The position numbers and the translations under genes were made by a program. Positions 24,966 through 38,087 of a stretch of 64,000 nt of DNA are shown here, piece by piece. The stretch spans positions 1-64,000 of the forward strand of contig NZ_JBBUTI010000015.1 in NCBI RefSeq assembly GCF_038066635.1. Direction: 5' to 3'. Position 1 is the stretch's first letter; each line of letters begins with the position of its first letter. A model generated the notes under the pieces. It saw only the letters and a program-made list of their open reading frames with translations. It made no database searches and was not told where the DNA came from. This DNA is from Ideonella margarita. GTDB lineage: Bacteria; Pseudomonadota; Gammaproteobacteria; Burkholderiales; Burkholderiaceae_C.

Positions 24966-26738
24966 TTACTTCACCCGCCACACCTGCACCGACTGGGCCG
25001 GCAAGTCGATCGAACCGGTGGCTTTTGACGCCGTCTCAGCGCTGCCCGCCGCCGGAAACAGGCTCACCAACTGAGCCTTGCCTGACAGCCCCGGCACCTT
25101 CACTGTGGTGGATGCGCCGTAGTTGATGACCACCAGCGTGCGCTCTTTGCCCAGCGCGCGCTGGAAGCCCAGCACGTTGCCCTTGGCAAAGCTGTGCTCG
25201 AAGCTGCCCCGCGCGATGCTGGGGTGGCCATTGCGCAGGCTCAGCATGGCTTTGTAGAAGCTGCGGATCGATCCGGGGTCGGCCTTCTGGCTGGCCACGT
25301 TCTGCTTGGCCAGGTTCGGTGCCAGCGGGCGGAACGGCGTGCCGGTGGTGAAGCCGGCGGTGCGCGGGTCGCTGGTCCAGCTCATCGGGCTGCGCAGGGG
25401 CAGGTCGCCCGTCACACCCAGCGCGCCGGCCAGGCCAATGTCTTCACCGAAGTAGATGAAGGGCGTGCCGGGTTGCAGCAGGTAGGTGGCCGCCACCAGC
25501 TTGTAGCGAGCTTCGTCGCCTTGCAGCTGGTCCCACAGTCGGTCGCCGGCAAAGATGTCGTGGTTGTGCACCATGGTCGACATGCCCTTGGGGGCCGTGC
25601 GCCAGAAGCTGGCCAGCTTTTCCACCGCGGCGGTGTCACCCTTGGCGGCCTTCACATAGTTCTCGACATAGCCGAAGGCGAAGGCGCTGCCGCACACGTT
25701 CGGCGCGGCCCAGCTCTCGGGTTTGGCGGTGGCCTCGCACACCACCCAGCGCTTGTCGTAGCTGCGGATCAGCTTGGCGAGGCGCAGCGTGAGCGCGCGG
25801 CTCTCCGGCTGGTCGTTCCAGGCCACGGCGTCGCGCTCGATCAGGTGCGGCACGGCATCAAGGCGAAAACCGTCCAGACCCCGGTTCAGCCAGAAGCGCA
25901 GGCTGTCTTCGTGGTACGCCACCACGGCCGGGTTGCGCAGGTTGAAGTCCGGCATGTGCGGGCCGAAGGTGCCGAAGTAGAAGTCACGCGAGCCGGCTGG
26001 CGCGGGCGGCAGGTCTTTCGGCTCCAGCTTGCTGTTCCAGTGCTCGGCCGCGGTCAGGTACCAGGGGTTCTTGCCCCAGATGTCCCAGCCCTTGGGCTCG
26101 GCATCCGAGAACACGAACCACGAGCGCCAGGGGCTGGCCGGGTTCTTGGCCGCATCCATGAAGGGCGGGAACTGCGCCGCGCTGTGGTTCACCACGTAGT
26201 CCATCACCACGCCGATGCCGCGTGCATGCGCCTGCTTGATCAGCTCATCGAAGTCGGCCAGCGTGCCGTACTCGGGCGCGATGCTGCGGTAGTCCGAGGT
26301 GGCGTAGCCGTGGTCGCCGTCGGCGTTGCGGGTGATGGGCATCAGCCACAGGCCCGTCACGCCCAGGTCTTTCAGATCGTCCAGGCGTTGGGTCAGGCCC
26401 TTGAGGTCACCCACGCCGTCACCATCGCCGTCCGCAAAGGCGCGCACGAAGATCTCCATGAACGCGCCCTTTTCCCAACCGGCCTTCAAGGGGCTGGCGC
26501 TGCGCCGGGCGGGCACCGGGCTGACGTCGATGTGTGCCAGGCGGGGGGCGGCTGCGGGTACCAGCGGGGTTGTGGTGGCCGTAGTGGTTGCGGTTGCAGG
26601 CGTTGCAGCACTGTCAGCGGCCTGGGCCAGGCCAGCGCCGCTCAGGGCCATCAGGGTGGCCAGGCAGAGGCGCGTCAGCAAGGGCGTTGTGAAGCTGTCC
26701 ATGGTGCTGGTCGAGCGATGGCGTGTGTGTTGGGTCAT
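24966..26738 (-). CDS. Exported GH13 alpha-amylase-family enzyme (tandem paralog 2)
   Basis: The 590-residue protein has a Sec signal peptide (cleavage near GLAQA, 36-40), then a Thr/Ala/Pro-rich linker to about residue 85. The barrel begins at GAFMEIFVRAF and carries an aspartate-rich loop DGDGDGVGD. Region I is DYVVNH (180-185), nucleophile D294 lies in DGFRLDAVP, acid/base E335 in VVCEAT and D394 in MVHNHD. The barrel resembles bacterial alpha-amylases and oligosaccharide-cleaving glucosidases. It lies 12 bases after a close paralog (26751-28466) in the same transcript. Translation may begin at 26738 or at an ATG at 26702. It is probably secreted or periplasmic. Confidence 0.86.
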   Translation of the reverse strand: MTQHTRHRSTSTMDSFTTPLLTRLCLATLMALSGAGLAQAADSAATPATATTTATTTPLVPAAAPRLAHIDVSPVPARRSASPLKAGWEKGAFMEIFVRAFADGDGDGVGDLKGLTQRLDDLKDLGVTGLWLMPITRNADGDHGYATSDYRSIAPEYGTLADFDELIKQAHARGIGVVMDYVVNHSAAQFPPFMDAAKNPASPWRSWFVFSDAEPKGWDIWGKNPWYLTAAEHWNSKLEPKDLPPAPAGSRDFYFGTFGPHMPDFNLRNPAVVAYHEDSLRFWLNRGLDGFRLDAVPHLIERDAVAWNDQPESRALTLRLAKLIRSYDKRWVVCEATAKPESWAAPNVCGSAFAFGYVENYVKAAKGDTAAVEKLASFWRTAPKGMSTMVHNHDIFAGDRLWDQLQGDEARYKLVAATYLLQPGTPFIYFGEDIGLAGALGVTGDLPLRSPMSWTSDPRTAGFTTGTPFRPLAPNLAKQNVASQKADPGSIRSFYKAMLSLRNGHPSIARGSFEHSFAKGNVLGFQRALGKERTLVVINYGASTTVKVPGLSGKAQLVSLFPAAGSAETASKATGSIDLPAQSVQVWRVK

Positions 26739-26750
26739 TCGTGGGTCCAG

Positions 26751-28466
<1,716 letters not shown>

Positions 28467-28468
28467 TC

Positions 28469-28483
28469 TGTAATTTGAATACC
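28469..28483. promoter_or_regulatory. Weak operator-like site D (TGTAR-N6-TAC) next to the lipoprotein amylase start
   Basis: TGTAATTTGAATACC matches sites A-C in the left arm and in TAC of the right arm and is nearly identical to site C over TGTARTTTGAWTAC. It lies immediately before the leftward gene's ATG. Weak by itself; reported because of the similarity to site C. Confidence 0.35.
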
Positions 28484-28566
28484 TAATTCCGGCCGATTTG
28501 GCCTATTACCATTGCATCATCAGGCTGATTGCGCAGTCAGTGGGGAATTCCTGTGTGTCTTGAATT

Positions 28567-28581
28567 TGTAGTTTGATTACA
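28567..28581. promoter_or_regulatory. Palindromic operator candidate C (TGTAGT-N3-ATTACA) upstream of pulA
   Basis: TGTAGTTTGATTACA has five of six arm positions paired about three central bases. It lies 33 bp upstream of the pullulanase ATG and in the divergent promoter region shared with the tandem amylases. It has the same architecture as site B, 12 kb away. Confidence 0.55.
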
Positions 28582-28614
28582 TTTGAGGGGTCAATCTTGG
28601 ATGATGGTGGAGCC

Positions 28615-31428
<2,814 letters not shown>

Positions 31429-31731
31429 AACCGGCCCTCGGCTGGGTGTAGGCGACAATCGCGGCCTGCCCCCGAACAGGTTTCATCGGCGGCCCTCCCG
31501 GGCCCGCCCAGCCACCGTGCGGACAGGCCAGATGCGCCTGAATCCCGGTGAGCTGTTGAGGGTTCACTTTTGAAGCCCTCCGCAAGTCTTTGCTTTTAAA
31601 GCTTATTTTCCGGAATGATTATTTCAAACCGGGCGTAAGTATTTGATTTCATTGATTTTTTCCAATCCTGTTCATTGACGTTACAAACCTCGTGCGCTAA
31701 AGTGGGGGAAAGTGCACTTTTGTGGGGTCAC
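31429..31731. other. Intergenic region between pulA and mraZ
   Basis: About 300 bases without a convincing gene. The first half is GC-rich with several short self-complementary runs, including a hairpin at 31558-31580 (GAGGG/CCCTC arms) that is not followed by U residues. The second half turns AT-rich and carries the mra promoter and MraZ boxes. The conserved core of RNase P RNA, often near this locus in relatives, is not seen. Confidence 0.6.
31675..31703 (+). promoter_or_regulatory. Promoter of the mra/dcw cluster (sigma70 type)
   Basis: A -35 TTGACG (31675-31680) and a -10 TAAAGT (31698-31703) are separated by the ideal 17 bp and are preceded by AT-rich DNA. Transcription would begin near 31710, giving a leader of about 20 bases to mraZ. 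This is the natural main promoter for the following 16 genes. Confidence 0.7.
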
Positions 31732-31734
31732 GTG
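31692..31734 (+). promoter_or_regulatory. MraZ-binding repeats (GTGGG-type boxes)
   Basis: GTG triplets occur at 31692, 31702, 31712, 31722 and 31732, exactly 10 bp apart. Those at 31702 and 31722 are full GTGGGG, and the one at 31712 is GTGCAC. MraZ in E. coli binds repeated TGGGN boxes at about 10-bp pitch just upstream of its own gene, so autoregulation is expected here. The last repeat coincides with the proposed GTG start. Confidence 0.6.
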
Positions 31735-32172
31735 TCAGATTTTGTGTTTCAGGGCGAATCAGCGTTGACGCTGGACGGGAAGGGGCGGGTCACCGTGCCA
31801 GCTCGGTTCCGCGACGCCCTGAGCGCCCTGTGCACGGGTCAGATGACCGTGACCAAGCACCCCGGCCGCTGCCTGCTGCTGTTTCCGCGCCCCGCCTGGG
31901 TCGAGTTCCGCAGCAAGCTGTTGCAGTTGCCGATGGACGCCGAAGCCTGGCGTCGCCTGTTCCTGGGCAGCGCGATGGACGTCGACATCGACGCCGGCTC
32001 GCGCGTGCTGCTCTCGCCCGAGCTGCGCGCCTGGGCCGGGCTGGGCAAGGACCTCATGCTGGTGGGCATGGGCAGCCGGATGGAAATCTGGGATCGCGAG
32101 CGCTATCTCGCCAATGAGAACCTGACCCTGTCGCAGCCCATGCCTGATGGCCTGCGCAACATGGTGATGTGA
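31732..32172 (+). CDS. mraZ: Transcriptional regulator MraZ
   Basis: MraZ is a small SpoVT/AbrB-fold DNA-binding protein that assembles into rings and represses the dcw promoter. The 146-residue product contains two copies of the fold; hallmarks are FQGESALTLDGKGRVTVPARFRD at the start and GLGKDLMLVGMGSRMEIWDRERY in the second half. I choose the GTG at 31732 (VSDFVFQGES). A GTG four codons later is an alternative, and the upstream TTG extension overlaps the promoter. It is followed by rsmH after 10 bases, the universal order. Confidence 0.92.
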   Translation: MSDFVFQGESALTLDGKGRVTVPARFRDALSALCTGQMTVTKHPGRCLLLFPRPAWVEFRSKLLQLPMDAEAWRRLFLGSAMDVDIDAGSRVLLSPELRAWAGLGKDLMLVGMGSRMEIWDRERYLANENLTLSQPMPDGLRNMVM

Positions 32173-32182
32173 GGCCTTCGCC

Positions 32183-33112
32183 ATGAGTTTTTCCCATGTC
32201 ACCGTGCTGCTCGACGAAACCGTCGACGGCGCCCTGAGCGACCCCGATGGCGTTTATGTCGACGGCACCTTTGGCCGCGGCGGCCATGCACGCGCCTTGC
32301 TGGCCAAGCTGGGGCCGAAGGGCCGCCTGATCGCCTTCGACAAAGACCCCGAGGCGGTGGCTGCAGCCACCACCGGCGACACCGCCATCACCGACCCGCG
32401 CTTCTCCATCCGCCATGCCAGCTTCGCGCGCATGGCCGAGGTGCTGCGCGCCGAGGGCTGCCTGCCGCTGGCCGGCGTGCTGCTGGACCTGGGCGTGAGC
32501 TCGCCACAGATCGACAACCCCGAGCGCGGGTTCAGCTTCCGTTTCGACGGCCCGCTGGACATGCGCATGGACACTACCCGCGGCGAAAGTGCCGCGGACT
32601 TCCTGGCCCGCGCCGATGAGCGCCTTCTCACACAGGTGATACGCGACTATGGAGAAGAGCGGTTTGCTTTCCAGATTGCAAAGGCGGTTGTTGCTCGCCG
32701 TGAGGCAGGACGCACCCCTCGCACCACCGCTGAGCTATCCGAACTCGTGGCTGGTGTCGTCAAGACCCGCGAAGCGGGGCAAAACCCAGCCACGCGCACC
32801 TTTCAAGCTCTACGGATTTTCGTCAACGCCGAACTTGAAGAGCTGGAGCAAGGGCTGAGCGCAGCGCTGGAATTGCTGGGCACCGGCGGCCACCTGGCCG
32901 TCATCAGCTTCCACTCGCTGGAAGACCGCATCGTCAAGACCTTCATCGCCCGCGAAAGCAAGGCGGAAGTGGACCGTCGCGCGCCGTTTGCGCCGCCGGT
33001 CAAGCCGCTGCGCCTCGCGGCACTCGGCCGCATCAAGCCGAGTGAAGGCGAGATCCGCGCCAACCCGCGCTCACGCTCGGCGGTGCTGCGTGTGGCGGAG
33101 CGGCTTGAATGA
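32183..33112 (+). CDS. rsmH: 16S rRNA (cytosine(1402)-N4)-methyltransferase RsmH
   Basis: RsmH methylates C1402 of 16S rRNA at the ribosomal P site. The 309-residue protein has the expected HVTVLLDETVDG start, the S-adenosylmethionine loop YVDGTFGRGGHA, GVLLDLGVSSPQID, GFSFRFDGPLDMRMD, NPATRTFQALRIFVN and LAVISFHSLEDRIVK. Codons about 147-222 (32621-32850) use A/T third positions far more often than the flanks although the protein is conserved, suggesting a recombined patch. ftsL overlaps the stop by four bases. Confidence 0.95.
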   Translation: MSFSHVTVLLDETVDGALSDPDGVYVDGTFGRGGHARALLAKLGPKGRLIAFDKDPEAVAAATTGDTAITDPRFSIRHASFARMAEVLRAEGCLPLAGVLLDLGVSSPQIDNPERGFSFRFDGPLDMRMDTTRGESAADFLARADERLLTQVIRDYGEERFAFQIAKAVVARREAGRTPRTTAELSELVAGVVKTREAGQNPATRTFQALRIFVNAELEELEQGLSAALELLGTGGHLAVISFHSLEDRIVKTFIARESKAEVDRRAPFAPPVKPLRLAALGRIKPSEGEIRANPRSRSAVLRVAERLE

Positions 33113-33399
33113 ACCGTCTGGCGCTCCTCATGATGATCGTGCTGGTGGGCAGCGGGCTGGTGCTCGTCAACACCAGCTACGAGGCGCGCCGCCTGTTTGT
33201 CGAGATTGAACGCGCCAAGGCTGAAGAGCTGCAGCTGCAGGCCGACACCAAGCGCCTGGAAGCCGAACGCCGCAGCGAAGGCACGTCGCTGCGCGTGGAA
33301 CGTGATGCACGCCAGCGCCTGCAGATGCGCATGGCCAGCCCCGAAACGACGGTGTATGTGTCCGAGGCGCGTGGCGCCGCATCAGGAAGCCAGCCGTGA
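33109..33399 (+). CDS. ftsL: Cell division protein FtsL
   Basis: FtsL is a bitopic inner-membrane protein that joins FtsB and FtsQ and helps activate FtsWI. The 96-residue product has one transmembrane helix at the very N-terminus (LALLMMIVLVGSGLVLVNTS, about 3-22) and then a charged coiled-coil region rich in Glu, Arg, Lys and Leu to about residue 75. Sequence is poorly conserved in the family, so identification rests on size, topology and position between rsmH and ftsI. Overlaps of four bases at both ends indicate translational coupling. Confidence 0.9.
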   Translation: MNRLALLMMIVLVGSGLVLVNTSYEARRLFVEIERAKAEELQLQADTKRLEAERRSEGTSLRVERDARQRLQMRMASPETTVYVSEARGAASGSQP

Positions 33400-35171
33400 G
33401 TCTGTTCCCGCGTCGCCAAAGCGCAGCCGCCCAGTCGGTGCGCGGCGTGAATTACTCGACCAGCCCGCTGCTGGCCTCTAAGACGCCGCCCTGGCGCAGC
33501 CGCTTTCTGGTGTTTCTGGTGGGCGCCGCGTTTGCGCTGCTGATCGGCCGCGCCCTGTACGTGCAGGTGCTGCAAGCCGACTTCTTCCAGAAGAAGGGCG
33601 AGGAGCGTTATGCCTCCACGCTGACCTTGTCGGCCAGCCGCGGCCGCATCCTTGACCGCAACGGGCAGATCCTGGCGATCAGCGTGAACGCACCGACGGT
33701 GTCGATCAACCCGCAGCAGTTCAAGACCACCGACGAGAACAAGCGCGAGCTGTCGAACCTGCTCAAGCTCAAGCCGAAAGAGCTGGAGCAGCGCCTGGCC
33801 GACGGCGGCGCCTACACCGTGCTGCGCCGCCAGATCGACGACGGCATCGCGCAGCAGATCCGCGCCTTGCGTATCAAGGGCCTGACGCTGGAGCCGGGCT
33901 ATCTGCGCCGCTACCCTGAAAACGAAGCGGCAGCGCACGTGGTCGGCTTCACCGACATCCAGGACTTCGGCCAGGAAGGCATCGAGCTGACCTACCAGCG
34001 GATGCTGCAAGGCCGTGGCGGTTCACGCGAAGTGGTGAAGGACCGCCTGGGCCGCGTGGTGGAAGAGCTGGGTGAACCGGTGGACCCACACGATGGACGC
34101 GATGTGCAGCTGACCATCGACTCCAAGGTGCAGGCGCTGGCCTACCAGCGCATTCGTGACGCCGTGGTCGACCACAAGGCCAAGGCCGGCAGCGTGGTGG
34201 TGCTCGACGCGCAGACCGGCGATATCCTGGCGCTGGCCAACTACCCGAGTTATGTGCCGGCGGAACGCAAGCACCTGACGGGCGCGCAGCTGCGCAACCG
34301 CGCCATCACCGACGTGTTCGAGCCGGGCTCCACGGTCAAGCCCTTCGTGGTGGCCAAGGCGCTGGAGCTCGGCATGATCAACCCGGACCTGGTGATGGAC
34401 ACGCGCCCGTTCAAGGTCGGCCCGCTGACGGTGAATGACGGCGAGCACGGCCATCCGTCGCTGACGGTGTCGCAGGTGGTGCAGAAGTCGAGCAACGTCG
34501 GCACGGTGAAGATAGCCCAGAAGCTGGATGACCGCACGATGGGCGAGCTGTATGCCCAGCTCGGTTTTGGCCAGAAGCCGCAGATCGGCTTCCCCGGTGC
34601 CGCCACCGGCCGTTTGCGCCCCTGGAAAACCTGGAAGCCGGTCGAGAAGGCAACGATGGCGTACGGCTACGGCCTGTCGGCGTCGCTGCTGCAGATCGCC
34701 CGGGCCTACACGGCGCTCGCACGTGACGGCGAGATGGCCCCGATCACCCTGGTGAAGGGCAGCGAGCCCCTGGCCGGCGCCCACATCTTCGAGCCGCAGA
34801 CGGCCGTGAAGATGCGCCAGATGATGCGCGGCACCGTCAGCAAGGACGGCACCGCACCGCTGGCGCAGCCGGTGGGCTACTCGGCCGGCGGCAAGACCGG
34901 CACGGCCGAGAAGATGGAAGGCCGTGGCTACAACAGCAACAAATACCGCGCGTGGTTTGCCGGCTTTGCGCCGATTGGCAAGCCGCGGGTTGTGGTGGCG
35001 GTGATGGTGGACGAGCCCACGGGCGTCTACTACGGCGGTCTCGTGGCCGCGCCCGTCTTCAAGGTGGTGGTGGAGCAGGCCCTGCGCTCGCTCGGTGAAC
35101 CACCGGATCTCGAAATCAAGCCGCAGGTGATGGCGCAAGCCACGCCCGCCGCCATCAAGGCGCAGCACTGA
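33396..35171 (+). CDS. ftsI: Peptidoglycan D,D-transpeptidase FtsI (PBP3)
   Basis: FtsI is the septal transpeptidase that crosslinks peptidoglycan with FtsW. The 591-residue protein begins with a GTG overlapping the ftsL stop (GTGA). One membrane anchor lies near residues 32-52, the pedestal domain follows (ASRGRILDRNGQILA), then the penicillin-binding domain with the SxxK motif STVK (in FEPGSTVKPF), the SxN motif SSN (KSSNVGT) and KTGTAE. Length matches E. coli FtsI (588). murE starts one base after the stop. Confidence 0.96.
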   Translation: MSLFPRRQSAAAQSVRGVNYSTSPLLASKTPPWRSRFLVFLVGAAFALLIGRALYVQVLQADFFQKKGEERYASTLTLSASRGRILDRNGQILAISVNAPTVSINPQQFKTTDENKRELSNLLKLKPKELEQRLADGGAYTVLRRQIDDGIAQQIRALRIKGLTLEPGYLRRYPENEAAAHVVGFTDIQDFGQEGIELTYQRMLQGRGGSREVVKDRLGRVVEELGEPVDPHDGRDVQLTIDSKVQALAYQRIRDAVVDHKAKAGSVVVLDAQTGDILALANYPSYVPAERKHLTGAQLRNRAITDVFEPGSTVKPFVVAKALELGMINPDLVMDTRPFKVGPLTVNDGEHGHPSLTVSQVVQKSSNVGTVKIAQKLDDRTMGELYAQLGFGQKPQIGFPGAATGRLRPWKTWKPVEKATMAYGYGLSASLLQIARAYTALARDGEMAPITLVKGSEPLAGAHIFEPQTAVKMRQMMRGTVSKDGTAPLAQPVGYSAGGKTGTAEKMEGRGYNSNKYRAWFAGFAPIGKPRVVVAVMVDEPTGVYYGGLVAAPVFKVVVEQALRSLGEPPDLEIKPQVMAQATPAAIKAQH

Positions 35172-35172
35172 C

Positions 35173-36681
35173 ATGCCGCTCACCCGTCTGAAGAGTTCCG
35201 ACGCCGCAGCCCGCTGGCTGACCTCGTGGGTCACCGGCGCCCTGCGCACCGACAGCCGCCAGGTGCAACCCGGCGACGCGTTCATCGCCTGGCCCGGTTA
35301 CGGCACCGATGGCCGCCGCTTCGTGCAGGCCGCGCTGGCTGCGGGTGCGGCCACCTGCCTGGTGGAAGACGACGGTGTCGGAGAATTCGGATTTGAGGAC
35401 GCGCGCATCGCCACGCTGCCCGGCCTGAAGGCCGCCACGGGCCGCATCGCTGACGCCTATTACGGGCACCCGAGCCAGGCGCTGCGCGTGGTGGCCACCA
35501 CCGGCACCAACGGCAAGACGTCGACTGCGTGGTGGGTGGCTCAGGCCATGAGCGAGCTGGGCCAGCGCTGCGGCGTGGTCGGCACGCTGGGCGTGGGCGA
35601 GCCGCCCCGGCCGGGCATCACCGAAGGCAATATCCGCTACACCGGGCTCACCACCCCGGACCCCGTGGTGCTGCAGGCCGGCCTGCGCGCCATGCTGGAC
35701 CAGGGCTTCAAGGCCTGCGCCATGGAAGCCTCGTCCATCGGCATCGTCGAGCAGCGTCTGGTGGGCACGCAGATCGATGTGGCGCTGTTCACCAATTTCA
35801 CGCAAGACCACCTCGATTACCACGGCAGCATGGACGCCTACTGGGCGGCCAAGCGTGAGCTGTTCGCCTGGCCCGGCCTGAAGAGCGCCGTCATCAATGT
35901 GGACGACTCGCAGGGCGCTGCGCTGGTGGGCGAGCTGGCTGGCAAGGGCCTTGATCTGTGGACCGTGTCGGTGCAGGGCGAAGCCCGTCTGCGCGCCGTG
36001 AACGTGGGTTATCGCCATGGCGGTCTGGCCTTCAGCGTGATGGAAGGCACCGTCGAGGCTGCCATTGAAACCGGCCTGATCGGCGACTACAACGTCAGCA
36101 ACCTGCTGGTGGTGATCGGCGGCCTGCGCGCTCTGGGCGTGCCGCTGCTGGAGGCCGTGCAGGCCGCAGCCGGCGTGACGCCGGTGCCCGGCCGCATGCA
36201 ACGCGTGGCCGACAACGCCGCCGGCCCCGAAGTGGTGGTGGACTACGCCCACACGCCGGACGCACTGGAAAAGGCCCTGGGCGCGCTGGTGCCGCTGGCC
36301 GCCAGCCGCGGTGGCCGCCTGTGGTGCGTGTTCGGCTGCGGCGGCGACCGCGACAATACCAAGCGGCCTTTGATGGGCGGCATTGCGGCCCGTCTGGCGC
36401 AGCAGGTGGTGATCACCAGCGACAACCCGCGCACCGAAGCGCCCGAGCAGATCCTGGCGCAGATTGCAGCCGGTGTGCCTGCCGGCGCGGCCGCCCATGT
36501 GAGCCAGCAGGTGGACCGCCAGCTGGCCATTCATCAATGCGTGGCGGCAGCCGAGGCGCGCGACGTCATCCTGGTGGCCGGCAAGGGCCACGAGGATTAC
36601 CAGGAAGTGCAGGGTGTGCGTCACCCGTTCTCGGATGTGACACAGGCCTTGGCTGCGCTGCAAGCCCGAGGTGTGCAGTGA
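35173..36681 (+). CDS. murE: UDP-N-acetylmuramoyl-L-alanyl-D-glutamate--2,6-diaminopimelate ligase MurE
   Basis: MurE adds the third residue to the cytoplasmic peptidoglycan precursor. The 502-residue enzyme has the ATP loop TTGTNGKTST, the carbamylated-lysine region and NFTQDHLDYHG. The motif DNPR (in TSDNPRTEAP) is the meso-diaminopimelate selector, so the crosslinking residue should be meso-DAP as in other Gram-negatives. GAGKGHEDYQ-like sequence near the end is also typical. The stop overlaps a GTG that can start murF (GTGA). Confidence 0.96.
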   Translation: MPLTRLKSSDAAARWLTSWVTGALRTDSRQVQPGDAFIAWPGYGTDGRRFVQAALAAGAATCLVEDDGVGEFGFEDARIATLPGLKAATGRIADAYYGHPSQALRVVATTGTNGKTSTAWWVAQAMSELGQRCGVVGTLGVGEPPRPGITEGNIRYTGLTTPDPVVLQAGLRAMLDQGFKACAMEASSIGIVEQRLVGTQIDVALFTNFTQDHLDYHGSMDAYWAAKRELFAWPGLKSAVINVDDSQGAALVGELAGKGLDLWTVSVQGEARLRAVNVGYRHGGLAFSVMEGTVEAAIETGLIGDYNVSNLLVVIGGLRALGVPLLEAVQAAAGVTPVPGRMQRVADNAAGPEVVVDYAHTPDALEKALGALVPLAASRGGRLWCVFGCGGDRDNTKRPLMGGIAARLAQQVVITSDNPRTEAPEQILAQIAAGVPAGAAAHVSQQVDRQLAIHQCVAAAEARDVILVAGKGHEDYQEVQGVRHPFSDVTQALAALQARGVQ

Positions 36682-38087
36682 GCGGTCTCGGCATGTCTTC
36701 GTTGATGACGCTGGCCCAGGCGCAGGTGATGATCCCCGGCGCGGTGCTGGTGGGTGATGGTGCGCTGGCCTTTGCTCGCGTGCACACCGACACCCGCAGC
36801 CTGAAGGCCGGTGACTTGTTCGTCGCCTTGAAGGGCGAGAAGTTCGACGCCAATGACTTTCTGCCGCAGGCGCGTGATGCCGGAGCGGCGGCAGCCCTGG
36901 CCCACCACGGCCTGGCCCAGGCTGGCCTGAGCGGCCTGGAAGTGCCCGACACCTTGCTGGCGATGCAGCAACTGGCCACCGCATGGCGCGCCACGCAGGC
37001 GCTGCCAGTGATTGGTGTGACCGGCAGCAACGGCAAGACGACCGTGACCCAGATGATTGCCAGCATCCTGCGCGCTGCGCACGGCGATGCGGCCCTGGCC
37101 ACGGCGGGCAACCTGAACAACCACATCGGTGTGCCGCTGACGGTGCTGCGCCTGAATGCGCATGCCGTCGCGGTGATCGAGCTGGGCATGAACCATCCGG
37201 GCGAGATCGCCGAGCTGGCCGCCATCGCGATGCCCACGGTGGCGCTGGTGAACAACGCCCAGCGCGAGCACCAGGAATTCATGCATACGGTGGAAGCCGT
37301 GGCCCGCGAAAACGGCGCCGTGCTGACTGCGCTGCCCGCCGATGGCGTGGCGGTTTTCCCGGCCGACGACACCTACACCGCACTGTGGCGCGAGCTGGCG
37401 GCAGGCCGCCGCGTGATCACCTTTGCGCTGGGCAATGACGCCGGTGCTGATGTGACCGCCGACGCCGACTGGGTGGCTGACCATTGGCAGGTGCAACTGC
37501 GTACCCCGGCCGGTGCGGCCACCTTGGCCCTGCGCATTGCCGGCCTGCACAACGTGAAGAACGCCCTGGCCGCTGCGGCCAGCGCACTGGGTGCGGGCAT
37601 CAGCCTCGACGCCGTAGTGGCGGGCTTGACGGCCTTCGAGCCGGTCAAGGGCCGCTCGCAAGTGCAGCCGCTGACGCGCGCAGGTGTGCCGGTCACCCTC
37701 ATCGACGACAGCTACAACGCCAACCCGGATTCCGTGCGCGCCGCCATCGACGTGCTGGCCGCGTTGCCGGCACCGCGCTGGCTGGTGCTGGGCGACATGG
37801 GTGAGGTGGGCGACCAGGGCCCGGCTTTCCACGCGGAAGTGGGCAGCTATGCCCGCGCACGCGGCATCGAGCATGTCTGGTGTGCCGGCGTGCTGGCGGC
37901 CGATGCGGCCCGCGCCTATGGCGCCGGCGCACAACATTTTGCGGACAACACGGCTGTCATCGCCGCCCTGACCAACGAGCCTGCCTTCAAGGCGGTGCTG
38001 GTCAAGGGTTCGCGCTTCATGGCCATGGAAAAGGTGGTCGCGGCCCTGCGCGCGGCGCCAACCAAGGAGAACACGGGATGCTGCTGA
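36678..38087 (+). CDS. murF: UDP-N-acetylmuramoyl-tripeptide--D-alanyl-D-alanine ligase MurF
   Basis: MurF completes the UDP-MurNAc-pentapeptide by adding D-Ala-D-Ala. Three starts are possible: GTG at 36678 overlapping the murE stop, ATG at 36693, or ATG at 36705 (MTLAQAQVM). I prefer the coupled GTG, giving 469 residues. The open frame extends far upstream inside murE, but that part is a shadow. Motifs seen are the ATP loop GVTGSNGKTTVTQM, ELGMNHPGEI, NNAQREHQEFM, the LHNVKNALAAAAS block and DDSYNANPDS. It overlaps mraY by 10 bases. Confidence 0.95.
   Translation: MSGLGMSSLMTLAQAQVMIPGAVLVGDGALAFARVHTDTRSLKAGDLFVALKGEKFDANDFLPQARDAGAAAALAHHGLAQAGLSGLEVPDTLLAMQQLATAWRATQALPVIGVTGSNGKTTVTQMIASILRAAHGDAALATAGNLNNHIGVPLTVLRLNAHAVAVIELGMNHPGEIAELAAIAMPTVALVNNAQREHQEFMHTVEAVARENGAVLTALPADGVAVFPADDTYTALWRELAAGRRVITFALGNDAGADVTADADWVADHWQVQLRTPAGAATLALRIAGLHNVKNALAAAASALGAGISLDAVVAGLTAFEPVKGRSQVQPLTRAGVPVTLIDDSYNANPDSVRAAIDVLAALPAPRWLVLGDMGEVGDQGPAFHAEVGSYARARGIEHVWCAGVLAADAARAYGAGAQHFADNTAVIAALTNEPAFKAVLVKGSRFMAMEKVVAALRAAPTKENTGCC

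Noticed and set aside
31429..31674. Possible RNase P RNA gene upstream of mraZ
   Set aside because: I looked for the conserved GGAAAGTCCGG-type core and the closing helix and did not find them. The space is also too short for a full-length molecule.
36321..36677. Extended N-terminus for murF
   Set aside because: The open frame continues back into murE, but the translation there is low-complexity shadow sequence. The conserved MurF N-terminus begins at or after 36678.
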